From Chitinophagales bacterium (GTDB lineage: Bacteria > Bacteroidota > Bacteroidia > Chitinophagales > UBA2359): DNA of 64,000 nucleotides. The notes under the pieces were generated by a model. That model saw only the letters and a list, made by a program, of their open reading frames with translations, was not told the origin of the DNA and ran no database searches. The stretch covers positions 2,108,001-2,172,000 of the forward strand of contig JAWKLZ010000001.1 of the NCBI GenBank assembly GCA_041392475.1, in the 5' to 3' direction. Position numbers and translations under genes: made by a program. Positions 46,057-54,796 of the stretch are shown here, piece after piece. The stretch's first letter is position 1. Each line of letters opens with the position of its first letter.

Positions 46057-46108
46057 TTGGAATTGAAAAACATTTGGTAATTTTGTCATTTAATCGTACC
46101 ATAATGGA
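46057..46108 (+). ncRNA. CRISPR-repeat-like mini-unit (CreA/creR-like guide RNA candidate)
   Basis: Two pieces of the array repeat occur in array order. Bases 46057-46068, TTGGAATTGAAA, equal repeat positions 18-29, the 3' part that becomes the crRNA 5' handle (here ending in A instead of C). After 17 nt, ACATTTGGTAATTTTGT, comes 46087-46108, which matches repeat positions 1-22 with two mismatches and includes TTTAATCGTACCATAATGGA. The order 3'-part, short spacer, 5'-part is exactly that of CreA/creR pseudo-crRNAs, which Cas6 and Cascade use to repress a toxin or cas genes. Transcription would be rightward, ending at the hairpin 46116-46160. No clear promoter was found upstream. Function is inference; the match itself is directly visible. 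Confidence 0.75.
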
Positions 46109-46115
46109 TGCTGAT

Positions 46116-46160
46116 AGACCTCAAATAGAAAGGATAGCAATATGCTTTTTTTTGAGGTCT
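46116..46160 (+). terminator. Terminator-like hairpin downstream of the mini-unit
   Basis: A perfect 10-bp stem AGACCTCAAA (46116-46125) with TTTGAGGTCT (46151-46160), extended inside by AAAG/CTTT and AGCA/TGCT pairs, followed by TTATTTATAG. It ends the putative mini-unit transcript and could also act on read-through from cas6. Confidence 0.6.
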
Positions 46161-46207
46161 TTATTTATAGTTATTTTTTTTAGTGTTATTTTAAGAAAGA
46201 TGGAATT

Positions 46208-46215
46208 TAACTTTG
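46208..46215 (+). promoter_or_regulatory. Candidate -7 element of the WYL-cas operon
   Basis: TAACTTTG matches TAnnTTTG exactly and lies 88 bp before the WYL start. No TTG occurs at the usual 19-21 bp upstream, so support is partial. Placement after the mini-unit hairpin is consistent with an independent operon start. Confidence 0.35.
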
Positions 46216-46302
46216 CCTGATAGTCAAGTTTTAGGTATATTGCTGCTGATTATGTGTAGTAATTTATTTTATGGAAGTGAGTTTAAAGTTTAACCACACA
46301 AT

Positions 46303-47238
46303 ATGATAGATAAATACGTTGGTAAATCAAGGATATTGAGGCTCTTGCGTTCTTTATTAGACAATCCAAATGGATATACAAAGAAACAATTGGCAGAAAA
46401 TCTCGGAGTTTCGCATGAAAGCATCAAAAAAGATATTGAAGTATTGAGGAACAATACTTTTGAAGTAGAATGTGATAAGAACAACCGCTATAAACTTGTA
46501 TTGGAGGACGGGTTTGAGCAATTGAAAGATTTGTTACACTTCACCGAAGAAGACCAGGTTTTTTTGGGAAAGGCTATTGAAACCCACGATAGACACAGCA
46601 AAAAGGGAGAAAGGATTCTAAAAAAACTCCATTCTTTGTATGATTACCACCGATTGGGGCATCCTTATCTTCGCCGCCCTTATTTGATGAAAATCAATCA
46701 ACTTGAACAAGCAAAATTAGAAAAATGCCAAATAATTTTGAAAGGTTACTATTCTTCTAATAGCAATACGATTAAAGACCGTTTTGTTGAGGTTTTTCAT
46801 CTGAGTTTGAATGAGGATATTCTTCACGCTTTTGATTTGGAGATTGAAAAAATACGGCATTTTCGTATTTCTCGTATTAACCGCATTGAGCAAACGCCTA
46901 ATTCTTGGCAGTTTGAATCGAAACACAAAATATTGGCTACTGACCCTTTTCGCATTTCTAATGACGAACAGGTAATGGTGCATTTGCGCTTGAAGGTGGG
47001 GGCTTATAATGAATTGACAGAGAGTTATCCTGTTACGAAACAGTATATAGAGTTTGATGCGGAGGAGGAAGGCATTTTTGATTTTCAATGTAAGGTGAAT
47101 GCTGGTTTTTTGGGCTTGACCAATTTTATTTTGGGCTATCATCATCAGCTCGTTGAAGTGGTTGAACCTGAAAGTTTGATTCTGCATCTTCAAAAAAAAT
47201 TGCAAGAAATTCAAAATAGTTTATTGCAGGGTATGTAG
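46303..47238 (+). CDS. HTH-WYL domain transcription regulator of the cas operon
   Basis: A 311-aa product. The N-terminal winged HTH (about 5-60) reads LRLLRSLLDNPNGYTKKQLA, ENLGVSHESIKKDIEVLRNN, a deoR-like fold. The central WYL-type beta-barrel domain (about 120-230) includes ILKGYYSSNSNTIKDRFVEV and FRISRINRIEQ, and a WCX-like C-terminal part (VMVHLRLKVGAYNELTESYP) ends the protein. WYL regulators bind single-stranded nucleic acid or nucleotides as ligands and frequently control CRISPR-Cas and other defence operons. It is the first gene of the operon, with cas6 51 bp downstream, so it is likely an autoregulated repressor or activator of the locus. Confidence 0.88.
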   Translation: MIDKYVGKSRILRLLRSLLDNPNGYTKKQLAENLGVSHESIKKDIEVLRNNTFEVECDKNNRYKLVLEDGFEQLKDLLHFTEEDQVFLGKAIETHDRHSKKGERILKKLHSLYDYHRLGHPYLRRPYLMKINQLEQAKLEKCQIILKGYYSSNSNTIKDRFVEVFHLSLNEDILHAFDLEIEKIRHFRISRINRIEQTPNSWQFESKHKILATDPFRISNDEQVMVHLRLKVGAYNELTESYPVTKQYIEFDAEEEGIFDFQCKVNAGFLGLTNFILGYHHQLVEVVEPESLILHLQKKLQEIQNSLLQGM

Positions 47239-47288
47239 TTTACCTTGTGGTGGGGTGATATTTGTGGTATGATAAAAATAGTGATAAC

Positions 47289-47945
47289 ATGAGAATACAT
47301 TTGAAATTGACTTCTAATACTGAAAATGTTCCTTTTAATTATCAAGGGCATTTGGTTCAAAAGTTTCATGAATGGGTTGGTGAAAACGAAATACATGACG
47401 GGTTGTCTTTGTATTCGCTTTCATGGCTTTGGGGAAATGTTCATAAATCTAAAAATAGCCTCAATTTTAGGGAGGGGGCTACTTGGCTGATTAGTGCTTA
47501 TGATGATGCGTTGATTAGGCAGGTGGTAAATGGCATTATGGGGGATGGTTCGGTGGCGTTTGGGATGTCGGTGGAGTCTATTTCGCTGCAACAAACGCCT
47601 GATTTTTCGGGAAAGGCTGCTTTTCGGGTGGCTTCTCCTGTGTTTATCAAGCGTACTGTGGGGGAGGAACAGCAATATTATTATGCAAAGGATGATGAGG
47701 CGAATGAACTGCTGACGGAAACGCTGCAACATAAACTTGAAAAGGCGAATCTGAATCCTGATGTAAGGGTGTCTTTTGATGATACGTATCGGAAGCCTGC
47801 TATTAAAGGAATGGTTTATAAGGGGCAACGCATGAAGGGGTCGATTTGTCCTGTGATTGTGGAGGGTTCGGCGGAAGCGGTGGCGTTTGCTTGGAATGTG
47901 GGTGTTGGGAATGGGACGGGGATTGGGTTTGGGAGTTTGGTTTGA
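47289..47945 (+). CDS. cas6: CRISPR repeat endoribonuclease Cas6 (second copy)
   Basis: 218 aa from the ATG at 47289; the longer frame starting at 47262 (TTG) adds unrelated residues. It opens MRIHLKLTSNTENVPF and closes with the glycine-rich loop AWNVGVGNGTGIGFGSLV, both Cas6 hallmarks; the C-terminal loop resembles the first copy but the rest has diverged. It is the operon-borne processing enzyme and probably the one that matures the array transcript. A possible 7-nt seed match to the mini-unit spacer lies at its start (47297-47303). Its codon usage and G-rich 3' end resemble cas4-cas1. Confidence 0.85.
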   Translation: MRIHLKLTSNTENVPFNYQGHLVQKFHEWVGENEIHDGLSLYSLSWLWGNVHKSKNSLNFREGATWLISAYDDALIRQVVNGIMGDGSVAFGMSVESISLQQTPDFSGKAAFRVASPVFIKRTVGEEQQYYYAKDDEANELLTETLQHKLEKANLNPDVRVSFDDTYRKPAIKGMVYKGQRMKGSICPVIVEGSAEAVAFAWNVGVGNGTGIGFGSLV

Positions 47946-47955
47946 TAATTTAAAA

Positions 47956-50514
47956 ATGGAACTTATGAAAAATCTTATAAATGATTTTAAAGATTTTAAT
48001 GAAAAAATATCAAGTTTTCGGCCTTACGATTATCAATCAAAAGTAGCAGAACATCTTTTGAATTGTAAAAATGTAATCCTTTCAGTACCAACAGGTGCAG
48101 GAAAAACTTGGGCTTCGATTATGCCGTTTTTGTTCGCTAAAAATCGGACGGATATAGATTTTCCTAAAAAGATGATTTATAGTTTGCCGCTTAGGGCATT
48201 GTGTAATTCTATTTCGGAAGATGTCAATAAAGCGATTGAAAACACGGATTATCAAGGTTTGACGGCTATTCAAACGGGCGAATTTAGCGAGGATAAATAT
48301 TTTGAAAAGGGTATTATTTTTTCAACGATTGACCAAACATTAAGTAATTTCCTTTGCTTTCCCTTGCCTTTATCGCAGCGTCAAGCGAATGTGAATGCAG
48401 GCGCTTTGATTGGTAGTTATTTGGTATTTGATGAATTTCACTTGTTAGATGGTGAGCGTTCGATGGCTACGACTTTGGGAATGTTGCGAATGCTTGGGAA
48501 GTTGAGCCGATTTTGCATTATGACGGCTACTTTGAGCGATGATTTTATGAATAAACTCAAAGGTGCTTTGAATAATGTGGAAATCGTCACTTTAGATAGT
48601 TTTGATGAGGATAAAAAGAAAATTGGTTCTTTAAAGCCGAAAGACGGAAAAACTTGTAAAAAAGAAATCGAAGTTGCAGAAGGAATTATCAAAGCGGATA
48701 AAATCAAAGAATTTCATGATGATAAAACCATTGTAATTTGTAATCGAGTGGAAACGGCTCAACGGGTTTATTTAGAGTTGGAAGATTGGGCAAAGGAAAA
48801 GGGAATAAAGTTGATTTGTTTACATTCTCGCTTTTTTGATAGACACCGAAAAGCTACGGAAAAGCAATTAAAATTACTTTTTGGAAAAGATGTTAAAGAT
48901 GAAAAGACCAATTCTATTTTAATTTCTACACAAGTAATTGAGGCAGGAATGGATATTTCTTGTGAGGTGATGCACACCGAAATTGCTCCGATAAATGCTT
49001 TGTTACAACGTGTCGGACGATGTGCGAGATATACAGGCGAATATGGGAAAGTGTTTGTTTATCATGTTTTGGAAGAAGAGGAAAAGGCAAAAATTGAAGT
49101 TGAGGATTTTAATAATTTATCGAAAGAAGATAAAGCTGAAATTCGGAAATTGAAAAATAAGTATTTGCCTTATGACGAAGCACTTTGTAAAGTCACTCTT
49201 GAAAAATTAAAACTGCCTGAAAATCAGCAACTAAGTGAAGCTGTAACTATTCGATTGGTGAATGAGATTTTAACCTCTGAAGAACAAAAGACTTTACAAC
49301 AACTTCAAACGAGTAAATATAACTGGGGCAAGATTAAGGAAAGTTGGCGTGATTGTTCAAAAAGTCATTATCGCCAAACGGTTCGAGATATTCAAAGTGC
49401 GAACGCTGTAATCATTCAAGATAAATCTTTTGCAGAGCGTTTCCCTTATTCATTGGAAGATATTGGAATGTTCAAATGGAGCTTAGTGAAATGGATAAAA
49501 GAAGTTTTGGAAACGGTTGATACCGAAGAAGATTGGGTTATAGGTATTGTTGAAGAAAGCAATATTATTGGTTTTGACTTAGATGAAAGTGATACAAATT
49601 TGACCTTTCGTGAAATTACAGATATTGATGAAGTCATTAAAACTTTTGATACGCTTTATTTGAATGCAAAATACTTTCATTACGATAAATTAATTGGTTT
49701 TAATAAAGAACGAGGCAGCGAATATTCAAACTTCAAGGAACGAAAGAACAAGGAAAAAGAACTTTTTGGAGCTTATCGAAAAGACACTTTTATTCAACAC
49801 ACTAAGGGTTTGTTAGGTGCTTTTGAAAAAGAGTTTTTGCCGTCAATGGCTTTTCCTTTCAAACATTTTAATCAAACGTTTGGTACTGATGTCGATTTTA
49901 AAGAGCTTGTTCAATTGGTTTTGATACTTCACGATTACGGCAAATTGGATAATTCTTGGCAAGATTGGATGCAAGAATATCAAGAAGAATTATCTAAAAT
50001 GCCCAATTCGCCTTATACTTTTGAAAAGGGTATTCCGCTTGGTCATACTGGTTTTAATACTCGTGAAGAAAAGGACCTTTTTGATGACAATTTAGAAAAG
50101 GTAACGAAAGCTATTGAAAACAAAATTTTCAAAAAACGTGGAAAACGTCCGCCTCATGCGGGCGTTGGAGCAAAGGTCATTACAGATATTTTATTAGAAG
50201 AATATGGAGACTGCCATGTTTACGATGATATTGCAATTCCTGCATCTATTGCAATTGCAAGGCATCACGGTGTCACAAATTTTACTTATCCGAGTTTCAC
50301 GGTTTCAAATCATAACTTCCAATATATTAGAAAGTTATTAGCGGAATTTAGTATGAGTTATATGGAATTGGAGCAATATGAAAGAAAAAAAGGTGAGTTA
50401 GAAGTAATGGATTTTGACCAATATGAGCAGTTTTTATTGTATTTATTCTTGGTTAGAATTTTAAGACTTTGCGACCAAAAAGCTACTGATGATTTTGAAA
50501 AATATTTAAACTAA
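47956..50514 (+). CDS. cas3: Cas3 helicase-nuclease with C-terminal HD domain
   Basis: 852 aa from the ATG at 47956 (a second ATG follows three codons later; the upstream open frame from 47857 overlaps cas6 and lacks homology). Superfamily 2 helicase first: motif I SVPTGAGKT (43-51), Walker B-like DEFH (159-162), TATLSD (190-195), and motif VI NALLQRVGRCARYTGE. The HD nuclease comes last: HTKGLLGAFEKEFL near 615, LILHDYGKLDNSW with HD at 659-660, and IARHHGVTNF with a metal-binding pair near 769. HD-helicase order is the usual one, so this is a permuted architecture. The protein unwinds and degrades target DNA recruited by Cascade. Operon gene between cas6 and cas8. Confidence 0.92.
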   Translation: MELMKNLINDFKDFNEKISSFRPYDYQSKVAEHLLNCKNVILSVPTGAGKTWASIMPFLFAKNRTDIDFPKKMIYSLPLRALCNSISEDVNKAIENTDYQGLTAIQTGEFSEDKYFEKGIIFSTIDQTLSNFLCFPLPLSQRQANVNAGALIGSYLVFDEFHLLDGERSMATTLGMLRMLGKLSRFCIMTATLSDDFMNKLKGALNNVEIVTLDSFDEDKKKIGSLKPKDGKTCKKEIEVAEGIIKADKIKEFHDDKTIVICNRVETAQRVYLELEDWAKEKGIKLICLHSRFFDRHRKATEKQLKLLFGKDVKDEKTNSILISTQVIEAGMDISCEVMHTEIAPINALLQRVGRCARYTGEYGKVFVYHVLEEEEKAKIEVEDFNNLSKEDKAEIRKLKNKYLPYDEALCKVTLEKLKLPENQQLSEAVTIRLVNEILTSEEQKTLQQLQTSKYNWGKIKESWRDCSKSHYRQTVRDIQSANAVIIQDKSFAERFPYSLEDIGMFKWSLVKWIKEVLETVDTEEDWVIGIVEESNIIGFDLDESDTNLTFREITDIDEVIKTFDTLYLNAKYFHYDKLIGFNKERGSEYSNFKERKNKEKELFGAYRKDTFIQHTKGLLGAFEKEFLPSMAFPFKHFNQTFGTDVDFKELVQLVLILHDYGKLDNSWQDWMQEYQEELSKMPNSPYTFEKGIPLGHTGFNTREEKDLFDDNLEKVTKAIENKIFKKRGKRPPHAGVGAKVITDILLEEYGDCHVYDDIAIPASIAIARHHGVTNFTYPSFTVSNHNFQYIRKLLAEFSMSYMELEQYERKKGELEVMDFDQYEQFLLYLFLVRILRLCDQKATDDFEKYLN

Positions 50515-50519
50515 AAAAT

Positions 50520-52232
50520 ATGTACAAAACCTTTCACATCCCAAAAGAAGCGAATACTTACGCTGATACTTTAGAAGCGTATGGTCTTTCTCATCTACTC
50601 ATGGCTATTTTTGAAAGTCAAGCGATGAGTAATGAGGTAACTATAAATGATAAAGGTATTTATTTTGAAATTATATCAAAAAAAGCAATAACATCTGAAA
50701 TCATTGATAACCTCAAATATTTTCAAGTTGTGAAGTTTATTCAAAAGGATGAAAAGAATAAACCGCCAGAACACCTTGGACAAGAGTTTTACAACTATCC
50801 GCTTCAAAGAGATTTGAGACGTGAAAAGCGGAAAGAAATTGAAAAAGCAGTAAAAGATTTTAAAGGAGAAGATTATTCAAAACAAAGGAAATTGATTGAA
50901 GAAAAATATCAATCTGAAAAGGTTGCACAACCTTTAGTGGATGAATATGATATTTTTGCTCAATTAGTTTCTAATCCTTACGCTGCATTTTTGAAACTAC
51001 ACGGCAACTTTGATAATAATCAAGCGCATTTTAAAACCTTGATTTCAGAGGTTTTAAACCTGTATTTGTCGGAGGACAATCAAATTCCTACCGAATACAA
51101 AGCACTTTCAAAAGCTAAAAAAATCAATGTCGAGGAAAAAGCTACGATGTTGCAATTAATAAATCCTAATCAAGGAAAAGGATCAAATAAGGCAAAAGCT
51201 ACGGGAATGAGCGTTGGCAACTTGAAAGGAAGTTGGATAAAAGAAACGATGAAAGTTAGTGGTGCTTTGAACTTTGGAATGATTTGTCAAGCCGTCAAAG
51301 TTGGGAGTAGCTATGATATGAAAGTATTTGTTCCTCTTTTTAGCGAAACGAAATTGAATGATAAAATGGCTATCATGAAAGATTTCAAAAGAACGGCTAA
51401 AAGCAATACACCTATTAAATTAGATATTGTCAATACATTGAAAATCATTGAGTTATTTCTAAAAAAATCAGAAAAGAATGAACGGCGAAAAGTTAAAGAA
51501 CACCTTTTGGGTTTACATTCAGTATATCAAAAAGATTTAGGACAAAATAAGGCAGTTGTTAATATTGCTTTTTTAGAAACGCCTGATTTTATTGATTTGG
51601 CAGATAAAGAAGATTGGTTAGAAATCATCGAAGAACAAAAGAAATTAATGAATGGCATTACAGAACAAGGTGATGCAATGATTGGATTATTGGCATATCG
51701 TAATTTTTTGAATGGTTCAAATATCAATGAATATTTCAAATTTCATTATTGGTATGCACCGTATTTAATGCACGAATTGAATAAGAAACAGACTTATGTA
51801 ACAACAAATAAAATTGAAACATTAAATAAAATTTTTACACTTATGGATATTTCATTCAAAGAAATCATCGAAAACGAGGGTTTTCAAAGCGTAGCGGCTG
51901 CGATACGTAAAAGTACGGTCAGTCTTCAATACACGCCAAAAGGTGAACGTAAATTTGACGTTCAGTATGGTCTTGCCCAAAAGTTGCAAAACAAGTCAAA
52001 ATCAAAAGATGACTTAGTAACTTTCATTGGTGAGTTTATTGGAAAATACAATTCTGATACTGCTCGACAACGTGAAAAAACGGGTCAAAATTTAAGGGCT
52101 AATGTAAAAGATAAAGAATTATTAGCCTTTTTTGAATTAGCAGATAATGTTAATTCAAAGGTCTTGGGGGCAATGCTTGCGGCTTATGGTTTTGCATTGA
52201 ATAAAAAGGATAAAGAAACAACAGAAGAATAA
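50520..52232 (+). CDS. cas8b: Cas8b large subunit of Cascade (Cst1-like)
   Basis: A 570-aa product with no recognisable catalytic motif, as usual for Cas8. Position, length and neighbours (cas3 before, cas7 and cas5 after) identify it as the large Cascade subunit that reads the PAM. Sequence features include a helical, charged C-terminus (SFKEIIENEGFQSVAAAIRK, KFDVQYGLAQKLQNKSKSKD) and a long lysine-rich middle. The Cst1/Cas8b1 group of type I-B is the best guess because cas7 is Cst2/DevR-like. It starts 5 bp after cas3. Confidence 0.82.
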   Translation: MYKTFHIPKEANTYADTLEAYGLSHLLMAIFESQAMSNEVTINDKGIYFEIISKKAITSEIIDNLKYFQVVKFIQKDEKNKPPEHLGQEFYNYPLQRDLRREKRKEIEKAVKDFKGEDYSKQRKLIEEKYQSEKVAQPLVDEYDIFAQLVSNPYAAFLKLHGNFDNNQAHFKTLISEVLNLYLSEDNQIPTEYKALSKAKKINVEEKATMLQLINPNQGKGSNKAKATGMSVGNLKGSWIKETMKVSGALNFGMICQAVKVGSSYDMKVFVPLFSETKLNDKMAIMKDFKRTAKSNTPIKLDIVNTLKIIELFLKKSEKNERRKVKEHLLGLHSVYQKDLGQNKAVVNIAFLETPDFIDLADKEDWLEIIEEQKKLMNGITEQGDAMIGLLAYRNFLNGSNINEYFKFHYWYAPYLMHELNKKQTYVTTNKIETLNKIFTLMDISFKEIIENEGFQSVAAAIRKSTVSLQYTPKGERKFDVQYGLAQKLQNKSKSKDDLVTFIGEFIGKYNSDTARQREKTGQNLRANVKDKELLAFFELADNVNSKVLGAMLAAYGFALNKKDKETTEE

Positions 52233-52262
52233 ATTTAATCAATCTTAAAAAATAATTTTATT

Positions 52263-53240
52263 ATGAATATAGCATCTATTTCAATTAGTGGGGAAATCAC
52301 GTTAAATCTACATTCTTTAAATAATGAAGGTGGAGAAGGAAATCAAATTATTACTCGTCAGTTATCAATTATTGATAAAGACGGCGAACAACATACCGTA
52401 AATGGGATTAGTGGCGATATGTTTAAACATATTCATGCTGCTCACTTAGTCAATCACGCAGTTGAAAATGGTTTGGCGTTGAGTTCTTATTCAAAGTTGA
52501 ATAATCCAAATCGTATTTCTGCAAAAAATGACCTTGAGCCATATTTTGAAAAAACGGGCAAAGCCAACGAAACGTCAGCTGATGTTGTTGATGCAATCGT
52601 AAATGTTTGTTCTGTTTGTGATTTACACGGAATTTTGATTACGGATAAAGTTGGGGATAATAAGAATAGTACGAATACACCTCGAAAATCTTGTGTTGAA
52701 TATGGTTGGACGGTTGGTATTCCAAGCAAAAACGGTACAGAAAGTTATATTCACACTAAGTTAGTTCCGAATGCAGGAGGTCAAGGAAGTGGAACATCAA
52801 GCAACGAAGGGCAAAATATTTTTCATCGTCCTGCTAATCATGGTGCGTATGCTTTTGTTTGTAATATTGATGCTTATAGAGTTGGCTTTAACGATATGTC
52901 AAGAACTTATGCGATTGACGATAAGCAAAGACAAGCACGTTATAAAGCAGTTGTTCAAAGTTTGATTAGTTCGATAATCAATCCAAGAGGTGCAATGATA
53001 AGCACACAAAAACCACATATTACAGATTTTAAAGGTGTTGTAACTTATACAACAAGCCTTGTTCCTGCTCCAACGGTTAGTGCTATTAATGGCGATTATC
53101 GTGAAGAAATTACAAAAATTACAGCGACTTTGAATAAATTAGAAAACGATAGTGTTCACGCTAAATCATTTGATAGTATTTCAGATTTGACAGCAATTTT
53201 AGTGGATTTGGCTGCTGCTGCACCTTATAAAATAGCCTAA
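52263..53240 (+). CDS. cas7: Cas7 backbone subunit (Cst2/DevR family)
   Basis: A 325-aa RAMP product. The N-terminal strand MNIASISISGEITLNLHSLN and the HTVNGISGDMFKHIHAAHLV motif identify the Cst2/DevR branch of Cas7 used by type I-B systems; GISGD...K is the strong family marker. It polymerises along the crRNA as the Cascade backbone. A region with Gly-rich turns (AGGQGSGTSSNEGQNIFHRP) precedes the C-terminal half. Stop codon sits 1 bp from the cas5 start. Confidence 0.9.
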   Translation: MNIASISISGEITLNLHSLNNEGGEGNQIITRQLSIIDKDGEQHTVNGISGDMFKHIHAAHLVNHAVENGLALSSYSKLNNPNRISAKNDLEPYFEKTGKANETSADVVDAIVNVCSVCDLHGILITDKVGDNKNSTNTPRKSCVEYGWTVGIPSKNGTESYIHTKLVPNAGGQGSGTSSNEGQNIFHRPANHGAYAFVCNIDAYRVGFNDMSRTYAIDDKQRQARYKAVVQSLISSIINPRGAMISTQKPHITDFKGVVTYTTSLVPAPTVSAINGDYREEITKITATLNKLENDSVHAKSFDSISDLTAILVDLAAAAPYKIA

Positions 53241-53241
53241 T

Positions 53242-53922
53242 ATGAACAGTTTTAAATTTTCAGCCGTTTTTCAATCAACGTCTTTGTTTTCTTTGAAAGA
53301 TAGTAATTCTACTAATTCAGGTGCAAAAAGTTTGTTTTTGCCCTCGCCTTATGCAGTTAGAATGGCTATTTTAAATCAAGCAATTACTTTAGATGGAATT
53401 GATTTTGAAACGGGAAAAGGAAAAAATAAATGGTTTAAAATGGTTCGTGATGCGGATATTGGTTATTTTCTTAAAGGCAATTATTGTGTTAATAATTGCT
53501 TTGTAAAAATACTAAAACCAAGTCGCAGCAGACCTGGAGAAGTTCAAGAAACCGTTAGTTTTCGGGAATATATTCATCTTAATGAGCCAATTGAAATCAT
53601 TTTTACAGCAAAGAACGAAGAACAAAAATCGTTTTTAAAAACGTATTTATATAAGATAAATTACTTTGGTAAAAGAGGTTGTTTTTTTCAGTTTATGGAA
53701 TACAAGGAACTTCCGAATGAACCAAATGTAAAGTATCTGAACGATGATAATTTGACTGGAGGATTAATTCAAGAGTATGATGATTTTAATGAAAAATTGA
53801 CTTTTGAACATGTGAACAATTATGGTGGTAAATCTTCTATAAAAAGAGATAGACAGATTATGATTTTGCCATTACAACGAGAGAACTCTTCTAAGTCTTA
53901 TACCAATTTTAAAACAATTTAG
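53242..53922 (+). CDS. cas5: Cas5 subunit of Cascade
   Basis: A 226-aa RAMP product that begins MNSFKFSAVFQSTSLFSLKD and has PSPYAVRMAILNQAITLDGI, the Cas5 N-terminal strand and helix. FFQFMEYKELP lies near the end. It caps the 5' handle of the crRNA in Cascade. Tightly coupled to cas7 (1 bp). A 9-nt match to the mini-unit spacer on the opposite strand (ACCAAATGT, 53721-53729) lies in its coding region. Last gene before the AbiE pair. Confidence 0.88.
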   Translation: MNSFKFSAVFQSTSLFSLKDSNSTNSGAKSLFLPSPYAVRMAILNQAITLDGIDFETGKGKNKWFKMVRDADIGYFLKGNYCVNNCFVKILKPSRSRPGEVQETVSFREYIHLNEPIEIIFTAKNEEQKSFLKTYLYKINYFGKRGCFFQFMEYKELPNEPNVKYLNDDNLTGGLIQEYDDFNEKLTFEHVNNYGGKSSIKRDRQIMILPLQRENSSKSYTNFKTI

Positions 53923-53928
53923 TGGAAT

Positions 53929-53989
53929 AATATTTTTTGTGGTATTATTTTTACATTTTTGTTGAAGGAATAGTACCACAAAAAATATT
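53929..53989 (+). promoter_or_regulatory. Perfect 16-bp inverted repeat, likely AbiEi operator
   Basis: Left arm AATATTTTTTGTGGTA (53929-53944) and right arm TACCACAAAAAATATT (53974-53989) are perfect reverse complements around a 29-nt loop, ending 2 bp before the abiEi ATG. AbiEi antitoxins are known to bind inverted repeats in their own promoter for autorepression, so this is a strong operator candidate. It lies inside the cas5-abiEi gap. Confidence 0.75.
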
Positions 53990-53991
53990 CA

Positions 53992-54795
53992 ATGCGAAAA
54001 CTTAAACAGAAATATAACACTAAACTCTCTGTGGAAGAACAACTTTTGTTGAAAGGTTTAGATGACCATGAACTGGATATTTTCAGTTTTGAAGAACTTC
54101 ATCAATTAGAACTTATTGAAGTTATTTTTTTGCAGTCAGCTTTAGAGAAATTAGTGAGAAATGGATGGTTGAAACGAATCGAAAAAGGAAAGTATTGTAG
54201 GCATAATTTCTACAATGAATTAGCTATTGCTAATCTCCTAGTTGAAGATGGTGCGATTGCTTACTGGTCGGCTTTGAATTTTCATGGTTTGACAGAACAA
54301 TTCCCTCATACTGTTTTTGTCCAAACAACACATCAGAAAAAAAATAAGGAAGTTTTTGGTGTTCAGTATCAATTTGTGAAAATCAAGGAGAAGAAAAGAG
54401 TGGGAGTGATTGTGGATTGGTACAATGAATATCCTATTCAGGTGACAGATATTGAGAAAACGATTGTGGATTGTTTTGATTTACCAGAATACTCGGGTGG
54501 CTTTGCAGAATTGTTGCGGGCTTTTGATGAAGCGAGTTTGGACGGAGATAAGTTGATTGCTTATTGCAGGGCTATTGACAGTGTTTCGGCTATTAAGCGG
54601 ATGGGGTACTTGGCGGAGGTGTTGCAGAAGGATGGATTGGAGGCGTTTAGGGAATATGCGGAGAGTGTGGTAAATAGTTCTCCTACTCCTTTTGACCCTT
54701 TTGGCATAAAGAAAGGAAGTGTGCAAAAAAAATGGAAGTTGGTGATGAATATTGAAGAAAAGGATATTTTGGCTATTATCGGAAAAATATATTGA
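53992..54795 (+). CDS. abiEi: AbiEi type IV antitoxin
   Basis: A 267-aa product with the AbiEi layout: N-terminal winged helix-turn-helix (ELIEVIFLQSALEKLVRNGW, LKRIEKGKYCRH) and a C-terminal AbiEi antitoxin domain (VEDGAIAYWSALNFHGLTEQ, VFVQTTHQKKN, YPIQVTDIEKTIVDCFDLPE). The HTH binds the operator next door and the C-terminal domain neutralises AbiEii. Type IV: antitoxin and toxin are not thought to bind each other, and the antitoxin acts on the toxin's target. Overlaps nothing; the abiEii start follows one base after its stop. Confidence 0.9.
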   Translation: MRKLKQKYNTKLSVEEQLLLKGLDDHELDIFSFEELHQLELIEVIFLQSALEKLVRNGWLKRIEKGKYCRHNFYNELAIANLLVEDGAIAYWSALNFHGLTEQFPHTVFVQTTHQKKNKEVFGVQYQFVKIKEKKRVGVIVDWYNEYPIQVTDIEKTIVDCFDLPEYSGGFAELLRAFDEASLDGDKLIAYCRAIDSVSAIKRMGYLAEVLQKDGLEAFREYAESVVNSSPTPFDPFGIKKGSVQKKWKLVMNIEEKDILAIIGKIY

Positions 54796-54796
54796 C

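Noticed and set aside
46111..46223. CTGATAG shared by the mini-unit tail and the candidate WYL promoter as a target link
   Set aside because: A seven-base match is expected by chance and lies outside the guide spacer.
47857..47955. N-terminal extension of cas3 with many Trp and Arg residues
   Set aside because: It overlaps the second cas6 in another frame and has no family similarity; the ATG at 47956 fits Cas3.
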